Source of the DNA: Flavobacterium covae
Lineage (GTDB): Bacteria; Bacteroidota; Bacteroidia; Flavobacteriales; Flavobacteriaceae
Assembly (NCBI GenBank): GCA_019565575.1
Contig: CP067379.1
Location: 2,976,001-3,040,000, forward strand
DNA length: 64,000 nt
Direction of reading: 5' to 3'
Shown here one piece after another: positions 39,283 to 48,695 of this stretch; positions within the stretch are counted from its first letter, which is position 1, and each line of letters opens with the position of its first letter. The notes beneath the pieces are model-generated. The model was not told the origin of the DNA and did not search any database. It saw nothing but the letters and a program-made list of their open reading frames with translations. The position numbers and the translations under genes are program-made.

Positions 39283-40723
39283 TTTTGTTTTTTTTGAGTT
39301 GTGTTAGTTTTGTGTATATATTCTTAAATGGCTCTGTAATGAAGTCAAAATTAACATCACCATTATCATTTATTGCTTTCCTAGTTAAATAAATTGCCAA
39401 AGGAGTTAATAGTATAGATGCCAAGGAAGCTCCTAAAAAAACAGGAATTTGAGATTCTTGCGCCATTTTTTTACTAAATGTATTCATAAAATGAAACGAA
39501 ATAAAGATGAGCATGGCAAATACAATTGGCAATCCTAATCCTCCTTTTCGGATAATAGCTCCTAAGGGTGCACCTATAAAAAACATGAGTATACAAGCGT
39601 AACTAAAAGTAAATTTTTCAAAAATAGCGTTCAGGTATCCGTTAATTTCTTTTTCCTTGGCTAGCATGGCAAACTCATACATTTCTAAATTACTTTTAGA
39701 ACTTATTAAGTCGCTTTCTGCTACGTTTAAAACATTAATTTTAGATGTTTTTTCCTTAACAATACTTAACAAATCAATTTTTTTTGTATTCTTAATCTTT
39801 ACTGTATCTACATTATAATTACTAGTAACTCCAAGACGTTGATAAGTATTATCGGCAAGTGCAATGAGTTCTTTATTGTAATTAGCTTTTAAGGAGTCTC
39901 AGGTATATTTTAGATCGTTAATTTTGAGCATTGCATCTGAATGTTTTAACTCATCTTTTAATGCTGCGCTTGTATTTAATTTGGATAAATCAATGTTGAT
40001 TGTATATTTATTGAAAAAAACTTTTACAAAAGGTAATTTTTGACGCTGTTCGTAATTAACGGGACTAATATCCTCATAGTAATATCCTTCTTTTAGTACT
40101 AACTGTAACAAATCACTTGTCTCAGAAGATAACAAAAGACCTTCTTTTGATTTTATTACTGTTTTTGCTCCTTCTCCTGTGTTTGATTTTTTATGTATGG
40201 TAACTCCTTTTAATTTTTCTCCTTTTTCTCCTGTCTTTTTTTCAACTTTTATATTAAATTCTCCTATATCACAAAACTGTCCTTCTGCTATAGCCAGCGC
40301 AGGTTTAACCTGTGCTAAATTTCTTCTAAAATTAGTAAATTTATATTCAGAATAAGGTATAATATTATTGGCAAAAAAGAAAGCTAGGATACTCAAACCT
40401 AAAATAAACACTAGTAAGATTCTTAAGCTTCTAAAGAAAGAAACACCTGCTGATTTCATTGCAGCAAATTCATAATGTTCTGCTAAATCTCCAAATGTCA
40501 TAATGGAAGCCAGTAGTACCGTCAAGGGAATGACCATTGGCATTAATTTAGGGGTTGCAAAAATTAAAAACTTGATAATCATAAAAAAATCAAGGTCTTT
40601 TCCTGCTAATTCAGATATAAATAACCAAACTGTTTGTAGAATAAATATAAAAAATAAGATTACAAATACTGATGTAAATGTAATCAAGAAAGATTTGAGT
40701 AAATATCGGTCTAGGATTTTCAT
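39263..40723 (-). CDS. lptG: LptF/LptG-family LPS export permease with in-frame TGA
   Basis: About 486 aa inner-membrane component of the LPS transporter. N-terminal membrane segments (LLKSFLITFTSVFVILFFIFILQTV; PKLMPMVIPLTVLLASIMTF), a periplasmic beta-jellyroll (EGQFCDIGEFNIKVEKK...), and C-terminal segments (FSYACILMFFIGAPLGAIIRKGGLGLPIV). At 39899-39901 the codon is TGA (KYT-stop-DSLKANYNKEL) and the frame then continues unshifted to 39263. This is a nonsense substitution, not an indel. Start chosen at MKILDRYLL (40723). Paired with lolA 8 bp upstream. Confidence 0.85.
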
Positions 40724-40731
40724 TAGCAAAA

Positions 40732-41370
40732 TTAATCCAGGTTATTGATGTAATAATTTGGGTATTTTGATTTTACAAAAGTAAAATAGTTTTTGGGTAA
40801 AGTTTCATTCGTTTTTAGAGAATCAACTAGTAAGGTTACTTTAGTACCGTTTTTATTTAATGTAATCGTATTGTAAATTAATTGTGTAGACAGATCCACT
40901 CCTACTAAAATTTGTTTACGATCATCTTTCGATCCTATTGGTATTAGTTTTATATATTGAATTTTTTTACCTTTAATTGTCTGACTGATATCCCAATTGT
41001 ATTTAAACCCTTTATTAAAAAAGGTTAACATTTTAGCGGGTGTGTCTGCTTCTTCCTCATTTCCAACTTTTGCAATTGAGATTTCTTCGTCTTCTTTTGA
41101 TATAGTATATACTTTGGTTCCATCGCATATTTTAGTAACACCAAGAAAATTTAAAAGATACTTATTACCTGATAAAGCAACACTCCCTTTATTATCTTGA
41201 TTAATTCCTTCCTTTGTATTTTGTAAATTATATTTAAAATCTACTCTAATCGTTTTAAAAGACTTAACTTTTGCTGCTACTTTATCTAACAAAGCTTTTG
41301 CTTTTGCTTCATTTTGAGCTTGAAAAGTAAAAGATGTTAAGACTAATAGTAATGCAATTATTTTTTTCAT
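40732..41370 (-). CDS. lolA: LolA-like outer-membrane lipoprotein carrier
   Basis: 212 aa with a signal peptide (MKKIIALLLVLTSFTFQAQ). The mature part KALLDKVAAKVKSFKTIRVDFKYNL...GSVALSGNKYLLNFLGVTKICDGTKVYTISKED has the unclosed-barrel pattern of LolA/DUF4292-like carriers that ferry lipids across the periplasm. It lies between ftsK (7-bp gap) and lptG, a conserved flavobacterial order. An upstream ATG (41394) overlaps ftsK and would spoil the signal peptide, so 41370 is preferred. Confidence 0.85.
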   Translation of the reverse strand: MKKIIALLLVLTSFTFQAQNEAKAKALLDKVAAKVKSFKTIRVDFKYNLQNTKEGINQDNKGSVALSGNKYLLNFLGVTKICDGTKVYTISKEDEEISIAKVGNEEEADTPAKMLTFFNKGFKYNWDISQTIKGKKIQYIKLIPIGSKDDRKQILVGVDLSTQLIYNTITLNKNGTKVTLLVDSLKTNETLPKNYFTFVKSKYPNYYINNLD

Positions 41371-41377
41371 TTTATTT

Positions 41378-43876
41378 TTAATTGTTTTTCTCATTATTTA
41401 AAAAATGTTCTAGAGCCACTAAATCAGGTATATTTACGGTACGAGCTTTGCTACCTTCAAAAGGCCCTACAATACCTGCTGCTTCTAACTGATCTATTAA
41501 TCGGCCTGCACGGTTATAACCTAACTTTAGTTTTCGTTGAATTAAAGAAGCTGAACCTTGTTGAGCTGTAACGATTACCTCGGCAGCATCTCTAAAGAGA
41601 GAATCTCGTTCTGAAATATCTATATCAAGACTTGACCCACTTCCTTCTTCACCAATAAACTCAGGGAGCAAATAAGCGTTTGGATAGGCTTTTTGAGCGC
41701 CAATATACTCTGTTATTTTTTCTACTTCTGGAGTATCAACAAAAGCACATTGTACACGCACTAAATCATTTCCATTTGTGTATAATAAATCTCCTCTACC
41801 TATTAGTTGATCAGCTCCTTGTTGATCTAAAATGGTTCTAGAGTCTATTTTAGAAGTTACTCTAAAAGCAATACGAGCAGGGAAATTGGCTTTAATAATA
41901 CCTGTAATTACATTTACTGGAAGGACGTTGCGTAGCTATTATTAAATGAATACCAATTGCTCGAGCTAATTGCGCTAAACGAGCAATGGGCGTTTCAACT
42001 TCTTTACCAGCCGTCATAATTAAGTCCGCAAACTCATCAACTACAAGAACAATATAAGGTAAAAATCTATGTCCTTGTTCAGGATTTAACTTACGTTGTT
42101 TAAACTTTTCGTTGTATTCTTTTATATTACGAACCATCGCATCTTTTAATAAAGAGTAGCGATTATCCATTTCTACACACAATGAATTTAGTGTAGTAAT
42201 TACCTTTGAATTATCTGTTATAATAGCATCTTCTGTATCAGGTAATTTTGCTAAATAATGCCTTTCTATCTTATTAAAAAGAGTTAGTTCAACTTTTTTA
42301 GGATCTACTAGAACAAACTTGACTTCGGCTGGATGTTTTTTGTATAACAATGAAGTAAGTACAGCATTTAAACCAACTGATTTACCTTGTCCTGTTGCTC
42401 CCGCCATTAACAAGTGAGGCATTTTAGCTAAATCAACCACAAATGTTTCATTTGAAATTGTTTTCCCTAAAGCTATTGGCAACTCCATTTCTGCTTCTTG
42501 AAATTTCGCTGAGGCTATTACCCCTTTCATAGGAACTAACGTTGGGTTTTTATTAGGTACCTCAATACCTATAGTTCCTTTACCTGGCATTGGGGCTATA
42601 ATACGAATACCTAATGCTGCTAAGGAAAGTGCTATATCATCTTCTAAACTTTTTATTTTAGAAATACGAACTCCTGCTTCTGGTACTATTTCATATAAAG
42701 TTACAGAAGGACCGACAGTAGCTTTTATCTGAGCTATGTCTATTTTATAGTTTCGAAGTGTTTCTACAATACGATTTTTATTTTCTTCTAATTCTTCCTG
42801 ATTAATTGTTATGCCTCCGGAACCGTATTCTTTTAACAAATCTATTGTTGGAAATTTATAATTAGAAAGATCTAGAGTTGGATCAAATTCACCAAAATGA
42901 GCTACTAAACGCTCTGCTAAATTTTCTTCTATAATATCTTCTTCTTCTATTTTTTGAATTACTAATTCATCTGAGGTAGATTCTGACTCAATTAAGGGTT
43001 TTATAATAGGATTAACATCTAAGGTTAATTCTGAAGAGTTCCCTTTAATGGGCTTCAAAAAATCATCATTAATTTCTTGCTGAGAAGGAATTGTTTTTAG
43101 TATTATCCCTTCTAAATCTTCATCCTCATATTCTTCTTCTATAGGCTTTATGGGGTCTGTAAAAACGTTTTTATTCTTTAAAACGGGTTGTATTTCGTCC
43201 TCATGAACAGCAAACTCTTCTAAATTATAAGCTGTTGTACTTTCTTTAGACAACGGGTTTTTAAAATCTTCTTTTAATTCTGATTTTGTTTTTTCAAAAG
43301 CGGCTTTTATTTTCTCAGGCGATATTTTTATTTTAAAGATAAGGTAAATAAAAATTCCAAAAAGTAATGTAAGTAAAGTACCTGCTTTCCCTAAATAATC
43401 TTGTAAAAAGAATTCATTTCAAATCCAATTACTCCACCTAATTCTGGAAGAGAGGTACTAAAAAAACCAAAAAGAATAGACAGAATTATTATTACAAAAA
43501 TATCCCAAAACCATGTTTTTTTAATTTAGAAACAGCTAAATCTAGAACCAAATAAGAACCTGTTAAAAACAACAAACGAACAAACAAAAATGCCGCAACG
43601 CCAAATCCTTGGTAAACAAAGGAATTAGCTAAAAATACGCCGAATTTACCTAACCAATTTTGAACCTGTGATTCTCTATTACTAAATTCATGTATTTCGC
43701 TTTGATCTAATTTGCCATTGACAAAATAAGAAACAAAGGAAATTGCCAACGCTATAGAGAATAGTATCAGTAAAATTCCAAATGTAATTTTTGCTGACGA
43801 TTTAATGAAAATCGTCTTTGTATAATTTCAGATTCTACTTCGGCAGATGTGTTTTCTTTCTTTTTGATTTAGCCAT
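41378..43876 (-). CDS. ftsK: DNA translocase FtsK (at least five frameshifts)
   Basis: Septal DNA pump for chromosome segregation. Pieces in order: MAKSK start; membrane domain (ISFVSYFVNGKLD..., FLFVRLLFLTGSYLVLDL); acidic linker; translocase with LMAGATGQGKSVGLNAVL (Walker A) and LVVDEFADLIM (Walker B), then IIATQRPS; C-terminal gamma winged helix (SASLIQRKLKLGYNRAGRLIDQLEAAGIVG) that reads KOPS. Indels: near 43857, at 43825 (A5, six expected), 43525 (A7, eight expected), 43417 (T5, six expected) and 41917-41923 (CTGGAAG, one extra). So many breaks in an essential gene argue for sequencing error. Repaired length about 830 aa. Confidence 0.9.
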
Positions 43877-43915
43877 TATAATTTAAAAAAATAGGTCGAT
43901 TTATAACAATTTAGC

Positions 43916-44290
43916 TTACAACACTTTAGGTAAATAAATAAAGCTTCCTATAGCAAAAGCTGTCATAGCTGCAAAAAAAACAGCCCCAGCCGCAATATCT
44001 TTTATAAAGCCAATTTTTTCATGAAAATCGGGATGTACAAAATCAGCTAATTTTTCAACCGCTGTATTCAATCCTTCGATACTTAAAACCAATCCAAAGG
44101 CAAATATCTGAAACATCCACTCTTCACGAGTAATTTGAAAATAATATCCTGCTAATGACATTAAAACCGCCAAGGAAGACTGAACCATTACGCTATGTTC
44201 AGTAGTAATTAATTTAAACGCTCCTTTAGCAGCAAATCCTATACTCTTTAATCTACCTGTAAATAAGGTTTCGTCTTTTTCAAATTTCAT
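43916..44290 (-). CDS. dgkA: Diacylglycerol kinase
   Basis: 124 aa, three membrane helices. The DgkA signature is SIEGLNTAVEKLADFVHPDFHEKIGFIKDIAAGAV, with the catalytic Glu and metal-binding Glu/Asn. Also found in undecaprenol kinases, which are the same family. Stop and start of dgkA and tpx share base 44290, so they are coupled. Confidence 0.9.
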   Translation of the reverse strand: MKFEKDETLFTGRLKSIGFAAKGAFKLITTEHSVMVQSSLAVLMSLAGYYFQITREEWMFQIFAFGLVLSIEGLNTAVEKLADFVHPDFHEKIGFIKDIAAGAVFFAAMTAFAIGSFIYLPKVL

Positions 44291-44787
44291 TATAAAGAAG
44301 CTAAAGCAGATTCATAATTAGGTTCTTGAGCAATTTCTGCTACTTGCTCCGTATATTTTACTACTCCGTTTTCATCTAATACTATTACACAACGTGAGTG
44401 CAAACCTGCCAAAGGCCCTTCTACTATAGTCAAACCATAATCAGCCCCAAAATCACCTGTTTTAAAATCTGAAAGATTAATAACATTATCTAATCCTTCT
44501 GCTCCACAAAAACGAGTTTGCGCAAATGGTAAATCTCTAGAAATACACAATACTTTTGTATTTTCTAAATTCGATGCGGTTTCATTAAATTTTCGAACAG
44601 AAGCAGCACAAATTCCAGTATCTATACTAGGAAAAATATTTAACACTAATTTTTGTCCTTTAAAATCTTCTAGTGTCTTTACGGATAAATCCGTTGCTAC
44701 TAATTCAAACGATTTTGCCACTGATCCTACTACAGGTAATTCTCCAACTGTATTTATCGCATTTCCTTTAAATGTTATCTGTCCCAT
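44290..44787 (-). CDS. tpx: Thiol peroxidase
   Basis: 165 aa atypical two-cysteine peroxiredoxin, reduced by thioredoxin. Peroxidatic C60 in [15 protein letters not shown] and resolving C94 in TRFCGAEG; starts with the typical [15 protein letters not shown]. Cytosolic. Its promoter must lie in the 116-bp gap to the divergent arsR gene. Confidence 0.94.
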   Translation of the reverse strand: MGQITFKGNAINTVGELPVVGSVAKSFELVATDLSVKTLEDFKGQKLVLNIFPSIDTGICAASVRKFNETASNLENTKVLCISRDLPFAQTRFCGAEGLDNVINLSDFKTGDFGADYGLTIVEGPLAGLHSRCVIVLDENGVVKYTEQVAEIAQEPNYESALASL

Positions 44788-44876
44788 AATTTTATTTTTT
44801 TAAAGCTCCAAAAATAAGGATATTTTTCAAATATTTTTTCTTAATAAAAGTGTAATTATTTATATTTAACATCGTA

Positions 44877-44888
44877 ATATTGCAATAT
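44877..44888. promoter_or_regulatory. 12-bp palindrome before arsR, likely operator
   Basis: ATATTGCAATAT, perfectly self-complementary, 15 bp before the arsR start. It is embedded in ATCGTAATATTGCAATATG, similar to the AT-rich dyads bound by ArsR proteins. Confidence 0.6.
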
Positions 44889-44903
44889 GTAAATAAAAAA
44901 AAT

Positions 44904-45217
44904 ATGGGAGCCTCAAAATCAGCCTTTTTCAGCAATTCACAAAATGAATTAGCCAATTTATTTAAAGCTCTGAGTAATCCTGCTCGTTTAGCTATTATAG
45001 AGTATTTAATAAAAGTAAACTCCTGTATTTGCAATGATATAGTAGAAGAATTGCCCCTAGCCCAACCTACTATTTCTAACATTTAAAAGAGCTAAAACAG
45101 GTAGGACTCATTAAAGGAAATATAGAAGGAAAATCTATTTGCTATTGTATAAATAAAGAAACATTACAAAAAATAGAACATTATTTTTTGTTCTTAGAAA
45201 AATATAAAAAACACTAA
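44904..45217 (+). CDS. arsR: ArsR-family regulator (frameshifted)
   Basis: About 104 aa winged-helix repressor: ELANLFKALSNPARLAIIEYLI, VNSCICNDIVEELPLAQPTIS, then in the next frame HLKELKQVGLIKGNIEGKSICYCINKETL. CICND resembles the metalloid-sensing ELCVCDL box of ArsR proteins (two cysteines one residue apart). A single C appears lost at about 45075 (TCT-CAA-CAT expected). The start is the ATG after an A-run at 44904; the upstream one is immediately stopped. Confidence 0.85.
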
Positions 45218-45271
45218 TTGTTGTCAATAATCAAAAAATATATACTTAACACTACAAATTTCACATAGCCT

Positions 45272-45691
45272 ATGAAATTATCTGAATTTAAACAACACTT
45301 ATCAAAACTTGATTCTTTTGATATTTCATTTGTTGACGGAACTTTTATTCCAAAACATTTCCATATTACAGAAATGGGAGTATTAAACAAAAAATACACT
45401 GATTGTGGAAATACATTTAGAGAAGAAAATTATTTTACCTTTCAACTATGGCACGCAGAAGATACTTACCATAGATTAACCAGTCATAAAACAATTAAAA
45501 TAATTGAGGCCATAGAAAAAAATATTGTTTGTAGTGATTATGAAATATTAGTAGAATATCAGGACAAAAATACTATTGGCAAATACAGATTAGATTTTCA
45601 AAAAGAACACTTCGTGCTTTTACCTACTCAAACAACTTGTCTTGCTCAAGATAATTGTGGAATTCGAATGAAAAAATTAAAAAAAATTTAA
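45272..45691 (+). CDS. DUF6428-family protein
   Basis: 139 aa, intact. Begins MKLSEFKQHLSKLDSFDISFVDGTFIPKHFHITEMG, with a conserved PxHFHITE stretch, and ends with LPTQTTCLAQDNCGIRMKKL, where paired cysteines could bind metal. This family is regularly found after arsR in Bacteroidetes. Biochemical role unknown. It lies 54 bp after arsR. Confidence 0.75.
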   Translation: MKLSEFKQHLSKLDSFDISFVDGTFIPKHFHITEMGVLNKKYTDCGNTFREENYFTFQLWHAEDTYHRLTSHKTIKIIEAIEKNIVCSDYEILVEYQDKNTIGKYRLDFQKEHFVLLPTQTTCLAQDNCGIRMKKLKKI

Positions 45692-45738
45692 ATAAACTTG
45701 TTAACTCTTGTATACCCAATTCTGGTTGTTGTTAGATT

Positions 45739-46980
45739 ATGAATAAGAAAGCACACTGGGAAAATGTTTTTTCCACAAAAAAAGAAAACGAAGTTAGTTG
45801 GTACGAAAAAAAACCTGAAACTTCTATTCAATCTATTCAAAAACTCAATCTTCCAAAAGATGCTAAAATAATAGATGTTGGAGGTGGTGATAGTTATCTA
45901 ATAGATTCTCTTTTAGATCTAGGTTACACCAATTTATATTTATTAGACATTTCAGATAAAGCAATTGAACGAATACAAAAAAGATTACAAGCAAATTCTG
46001 ATAAAGTTCATTTTATAACTAGTGACATCATACAATTTATGCCCAAAGAAAAATTTGATGTTTGGCATGATAGAGCTTCTTTTCACTTCTTAACCAACCC
46101 TATTCATATTAATATCTATAAAAAAATAGCCATTGAGAGTATAAAAGAAAACGGTACACTTATTCTTGGCACATTCTCAACATCTGGTCCTTTAAAATGC
46201 AGTGGTCTTCCTATCACACAATACACTGCTAGTGGATTAAAAGAAATTTTTGAATCTGATTTTCAACTTATAGAAAATCGTGACATAGAACACAAAACAC
46301 CTTTTGAAACAATCCAAAATTTTATATTTTGTACTTTTAAAAAAACGCTTATGCTTTTAAATCTATCTAAAAACATTAAAAAAATAGCGTCGTTTTCACC
46401 TTCTAGCGACCGAAAATTAATTCTTCAACCGCTCATTGAATATATAAAAGAAAAAACAGAAGAGAAAGAAAACATCAATCTTAATTTTATTTGCACGCAC
46501 AATTCCAGAAGAAGTCATCTTTCACAAATATGGGCTCAAACTTTAGCTTCTTATTTTGAGATACCTAATATTTATTGCTATTCTGGAGGAACAGAAAGTA
46601 CCACTTTCTTTCATAAGGTAATTGAAACTCTAAAAAAACAAGGTTTTTCCATCATTCAATTAAGTAATGAAGCAAATGCTATTTATAGTGTAAAATATGA
46701 TGAAAACAAGACTGGGATTATTTGTTTTTCAAAAACTTATGATCACGCATTTAATCCTAAATCAAATTTTGCGGCTATTATGACTTGTAGTAATGCAGAT
46801 GAGGGATGTCCTATTGTTATAGGAGCAGATAAAAAAATCACAATAAGATATGAGGATCCTAAATTATTTGACAACACAGAACTAATGGATTTAAAGTACG
46901 AAGAAAAAAGCATTGAAATTGCAAGTGAATTTTATTATATTTTTTCAGAAATTAAAAAATATATACTAAAAAACGTATAA
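45739..46980 (+). CDS. Class I methyltransferase fused to low-Mr phosphatase/arsenate-reductase-like domain
   Basis: 413 aa. Residues 1-203: SAM methyltransferase with motif I KIIDVGGGDSYLI (43-55) and FDVWHDRASFHFL. Residues 205-413: low-molecular-weight phosphatase fold with the P-loop CTHNSRRS (Cys252) near FICTHNSRRSHLSQIWAQ, followed by a segment with CSNADEGCPIV. In arsenic clusters the second unit reduces arsenate. The junction CTFKK-TLMLLNLSK crosses an A-run of seven (46339-46345); with six As the methyltransferase would stop at 46359 and the phosphatase would start separately at the ATG 46351. Given the indel rate here, the fusion may be artificial. Confidence 0.8.
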   Translation: MNKKAHWENVFSTKKENEVSWYEKKPETSIQSIQKLNLPKDAKIIDVGGGDSYLIDSLLDLGYTNLYLLDISDKAIERIQKRLQANSDKVHFITSDIIQFMPKEKFDVWHDRASFHFLTNPIHINIYKKIAIESIKENGTLILGTFSTSGPLKCSGLPITQYTASGLKEIFESDFQLIENRDIEHKTPFETIQNFIFCTFKKTLMLLNLSKNIKKIASFSPSSDRKLILQPLIEYIKEKTEEKENINLNFICTHNSRRSHLSQIWAQTLASYFEIPNIYCYSGGTESTTFFHKVIETLKKQGFSIIQLSNEANAIYSVKYDENKTGIICFSKTYDHAFNPKSNFAAIMTCSNADEGCPIVIGADKKITIRYEDPKLFDNTELMDLKYEEKSIEIASEFYYIFSEIKKYILKNV

Positions 46981-46994
46981 ATCAAATAACGTGA

Positions 46995-47016
46995 AAAGCC
47001 GGCATTTGCTGGCTTT
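46995..47016. terminator. Hairpin terminator between convergent genes
   Basis: Stem AAAGCCGGC / GCTGGCTTT (9 bp, one G-T pair), loop ATTT; located between the phosphatase gene and the DUF6952 gene, which converge. Confidence 0.75.
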
Positions 47017-47021
47017 CATCT

Positions 47022-47278
47022 TTATTTATCAATAGATCCTAACACGCGTTTCATAAATTCATTTAACGCTACCTTTTTTCTTTTCCTTCTTTAACTAATT
47101 TTTGAACTTCCAAAGCTCCATAAAGATTAGAAATTAACTCTCCAATAACGTCTATTTCTTCATCTTTTAACGACTCTAACTCCGTAAGATTTTCCAGTAC
47201 AGCAATTGTTTCTACTAAATAATCACTGTCATTTTCTTCTATAAACTGAGTCAAATGTTTTATAACAGGTAATTTCAT
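47022..47278 (-). CDS. DUF6952-like small protein (3' frameshift)
   Basis: Small acidic helical protein: MKLPVIKHLTQFIEENDSDYLVETIAVLENLTE...IGELISNLYGALEVQKLVKEGKEK. The frame ends early at an A-run of five (about 47078); with six it continues VALNEFMKRVLGSIDK to the TAA at 47022, giving about 85 aa. It follows the thioredoxin gene by 12 bp and this trio (peroxiredoxin, thioredoxin, small protein) is conserved in flavobacteria. Function unknown. Confidence 0.75.
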
Positions 47279-47290
47279 AATTTCTTTTTC

Positions 47291-47599
47291 TTAAAGAATT
47301 TCACTAACTAATTCACTTAATACTTCTGCTTTATTAGTTTGTGTTTCTTTTACTAATTTTCCATTAACAAAGGTTGCAAATGTAGGCAAATTAGAAACAT
47401 TTGCTAATTTTCTAGATTCTGGTGAATTTTCAGCATCTACAATTACAAAGGTAAGACCTTCATTTTCAGTTGATAATTTTTTAAACTTTGGCTTCATAAT
47501 TCTACAATTACCACACCATGACGCAGAAAATTGTACAATTACTTTTTCATTTTCGTTAATTACGTTTTGTAATATATCTTCGTTTAATTCTAGTAACAT
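47291..47599 (-). CDS. Thioredoxin-like protein (CGNC active site)
   Basis: 102 aa: MLLELNEDILQNVINENEKVIVQFSASWCGNCRIMKPKF, with C29 and C32 in a CGNC motif, and cis-Pro in VSNLPTFATFVNG. Likely reduces the peroxiredoxin encoded immediately upstream. A longer frame reaching to 47644 has no family similarity in its extra residues, so the ATG at 47599 is chosen. Confidence 0.85.
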   Translation of the reverse strand: MLLELNEDILQNVINENEKVIVQFSASWCGNCRIMKPKFKKLSTENEGLTFVIVDAENSPESRKLANVSNLPTFATFVNGKLVKETQTNKAEVLSELVSEIL

Positions 47600-47684
47600 A
47601 TTTTTAAAAATTGTAATACCAATGACAATGCTTATTATTGACAAAACATTGCCATTGATATATTGTAAAATTATTTGGAATAAA

Positions 47685-48320
47685 TTAGTTTTGACTTAAG
47701 TAAGCAGCTGTACTTAATCTATCTGCATTCATAGCTTCTTTACCTTCTTCCCAGTTTGCAGGACAAACTTCTCCTTTCGTTTGAACGTGTGTATAAGCAT
47801 CTACTAAACGTAAATATTCACCTACATTTCTTCCTAATGGCATATCATTTACACTTTCGTGGAATATTTTTCCTGTTTCATCAATTAAGTAAGTAGCACG
47901 GAAAGTTACATTTGAACCATCTAATAAAATATCATCAGATTCTTCATCATATACCTCTTCTGCATCTAAAATACCTAATGCTTTAGATAAATTACGAGTA
48001 GTATCAGCTAATAATGGGTATGTAACACCTTCAATACCTCCATTATTTTTAGGTGTATTTAACCATGCAAAATGCACTTCATTCGTATCACAAGAAGCTC
48101 CTATTACAACTGTGTTTCTTTTTTCAAATTCTGGTAAAGCAGCTTGAAAAGCATGTAATTCAGTTGGGCAAACAAATGTAAAATCTTTTGGATACCAAAA
48201 TAATAAAACTTTCTTATTATTTTTTGTTGCTTCTTCAAGAACATTAATTCTTAAATTGTCTCCCATTTCTGAAATTGCATCTACCGTAATATTTGGAAAT
48301 TTTTTGCCTACTAAAGCCAT
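47685..48320 (-). CDS. 2-Cys peroxiredoxin (AhpC type)
   Basis: 211 aa. Peroxidatic C51 in DFTFVCPTELHAF and resolving C186 in GEVCPANWEEG, with the conserved PLADTTRNLSKALGI region. Cytosolic hydroperoxide reductase. First gene of a three-gene unit with the CGNC thioredoxin and DUF6952 protein, so electrons probably come from that thioredoxin rather than AhpF. Confidence 0.93.
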   Translation of the reverse strand: MALVGKKFPNITVDAISEMGDNLRINVLEEATKNNKKVLLFWYPKDFTFVCPTELHAFQAALPEFEKRNTVVIGASCDTNEVHFAWLNTPKNNGGIEGVTYPLLADTTRNLSKALGILDAEEVYDEESDDILLDGSNVTFRATYLIDETGKIFHESVNDMPLGRNVGEYLRLVDAYTHVQTKGEVCPANWEEGKEAMNADRLSTAAYLSQN

Positions 48321-48354
48321 AATATTTAATTGTTAAATTATTGTTTTCTGGATG

Positions 48355-48362
48355 CAAATTTA
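48355..48362 (-). promoter_or_regulatory. -7 promoter element for the peroxiredoxin operon
   Basis: On the minus strand TAAATTTG (TAnnTTTG), 35 bp upstream of the ATG at 48320. No clear -33 TTTG. Confidence 0.5.
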
Positions 48363-48522
48363 GCTATTAAAAACACTCTTTTTACCCTCCTAACCTATTA
48401 ATTTTCTATTGAAACATAAATATTCTTTATAGCTCTAATAAGCCTTTATTCAAACTAAAACAAAACAATAACACTATAAGAAATATTTATTAAAAATAAA
48501 AAATGAATAAATAAAATCACTT

Positions 48523-48530
48523 TAGTTTTG
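48523..48530 (+). promoter_or_regulatory. Possible -7 element upstream of the catalase operon
   Basis: TAGTTTTG fits TAnnTTTG, 165 bp before katA. The remaining 48363-48689 region is AT-rich; I see no convincing OxyR or Fur-type dyad in it. Confidence 0.4.
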
Positions 48531-48695
48531 CCTAAGAAATAAGAAATTAAACAAATACAACAATACACCATTAAAACAGTATAGTGAACCTAATATAATC
48601 TTTTAAAAACGCATTATACACCTTTTAATAAAAAGTATTATTTATAAAGTTTAAACCTTATTCTTCATTATTAATTAATTATAAAACGATTGAAA

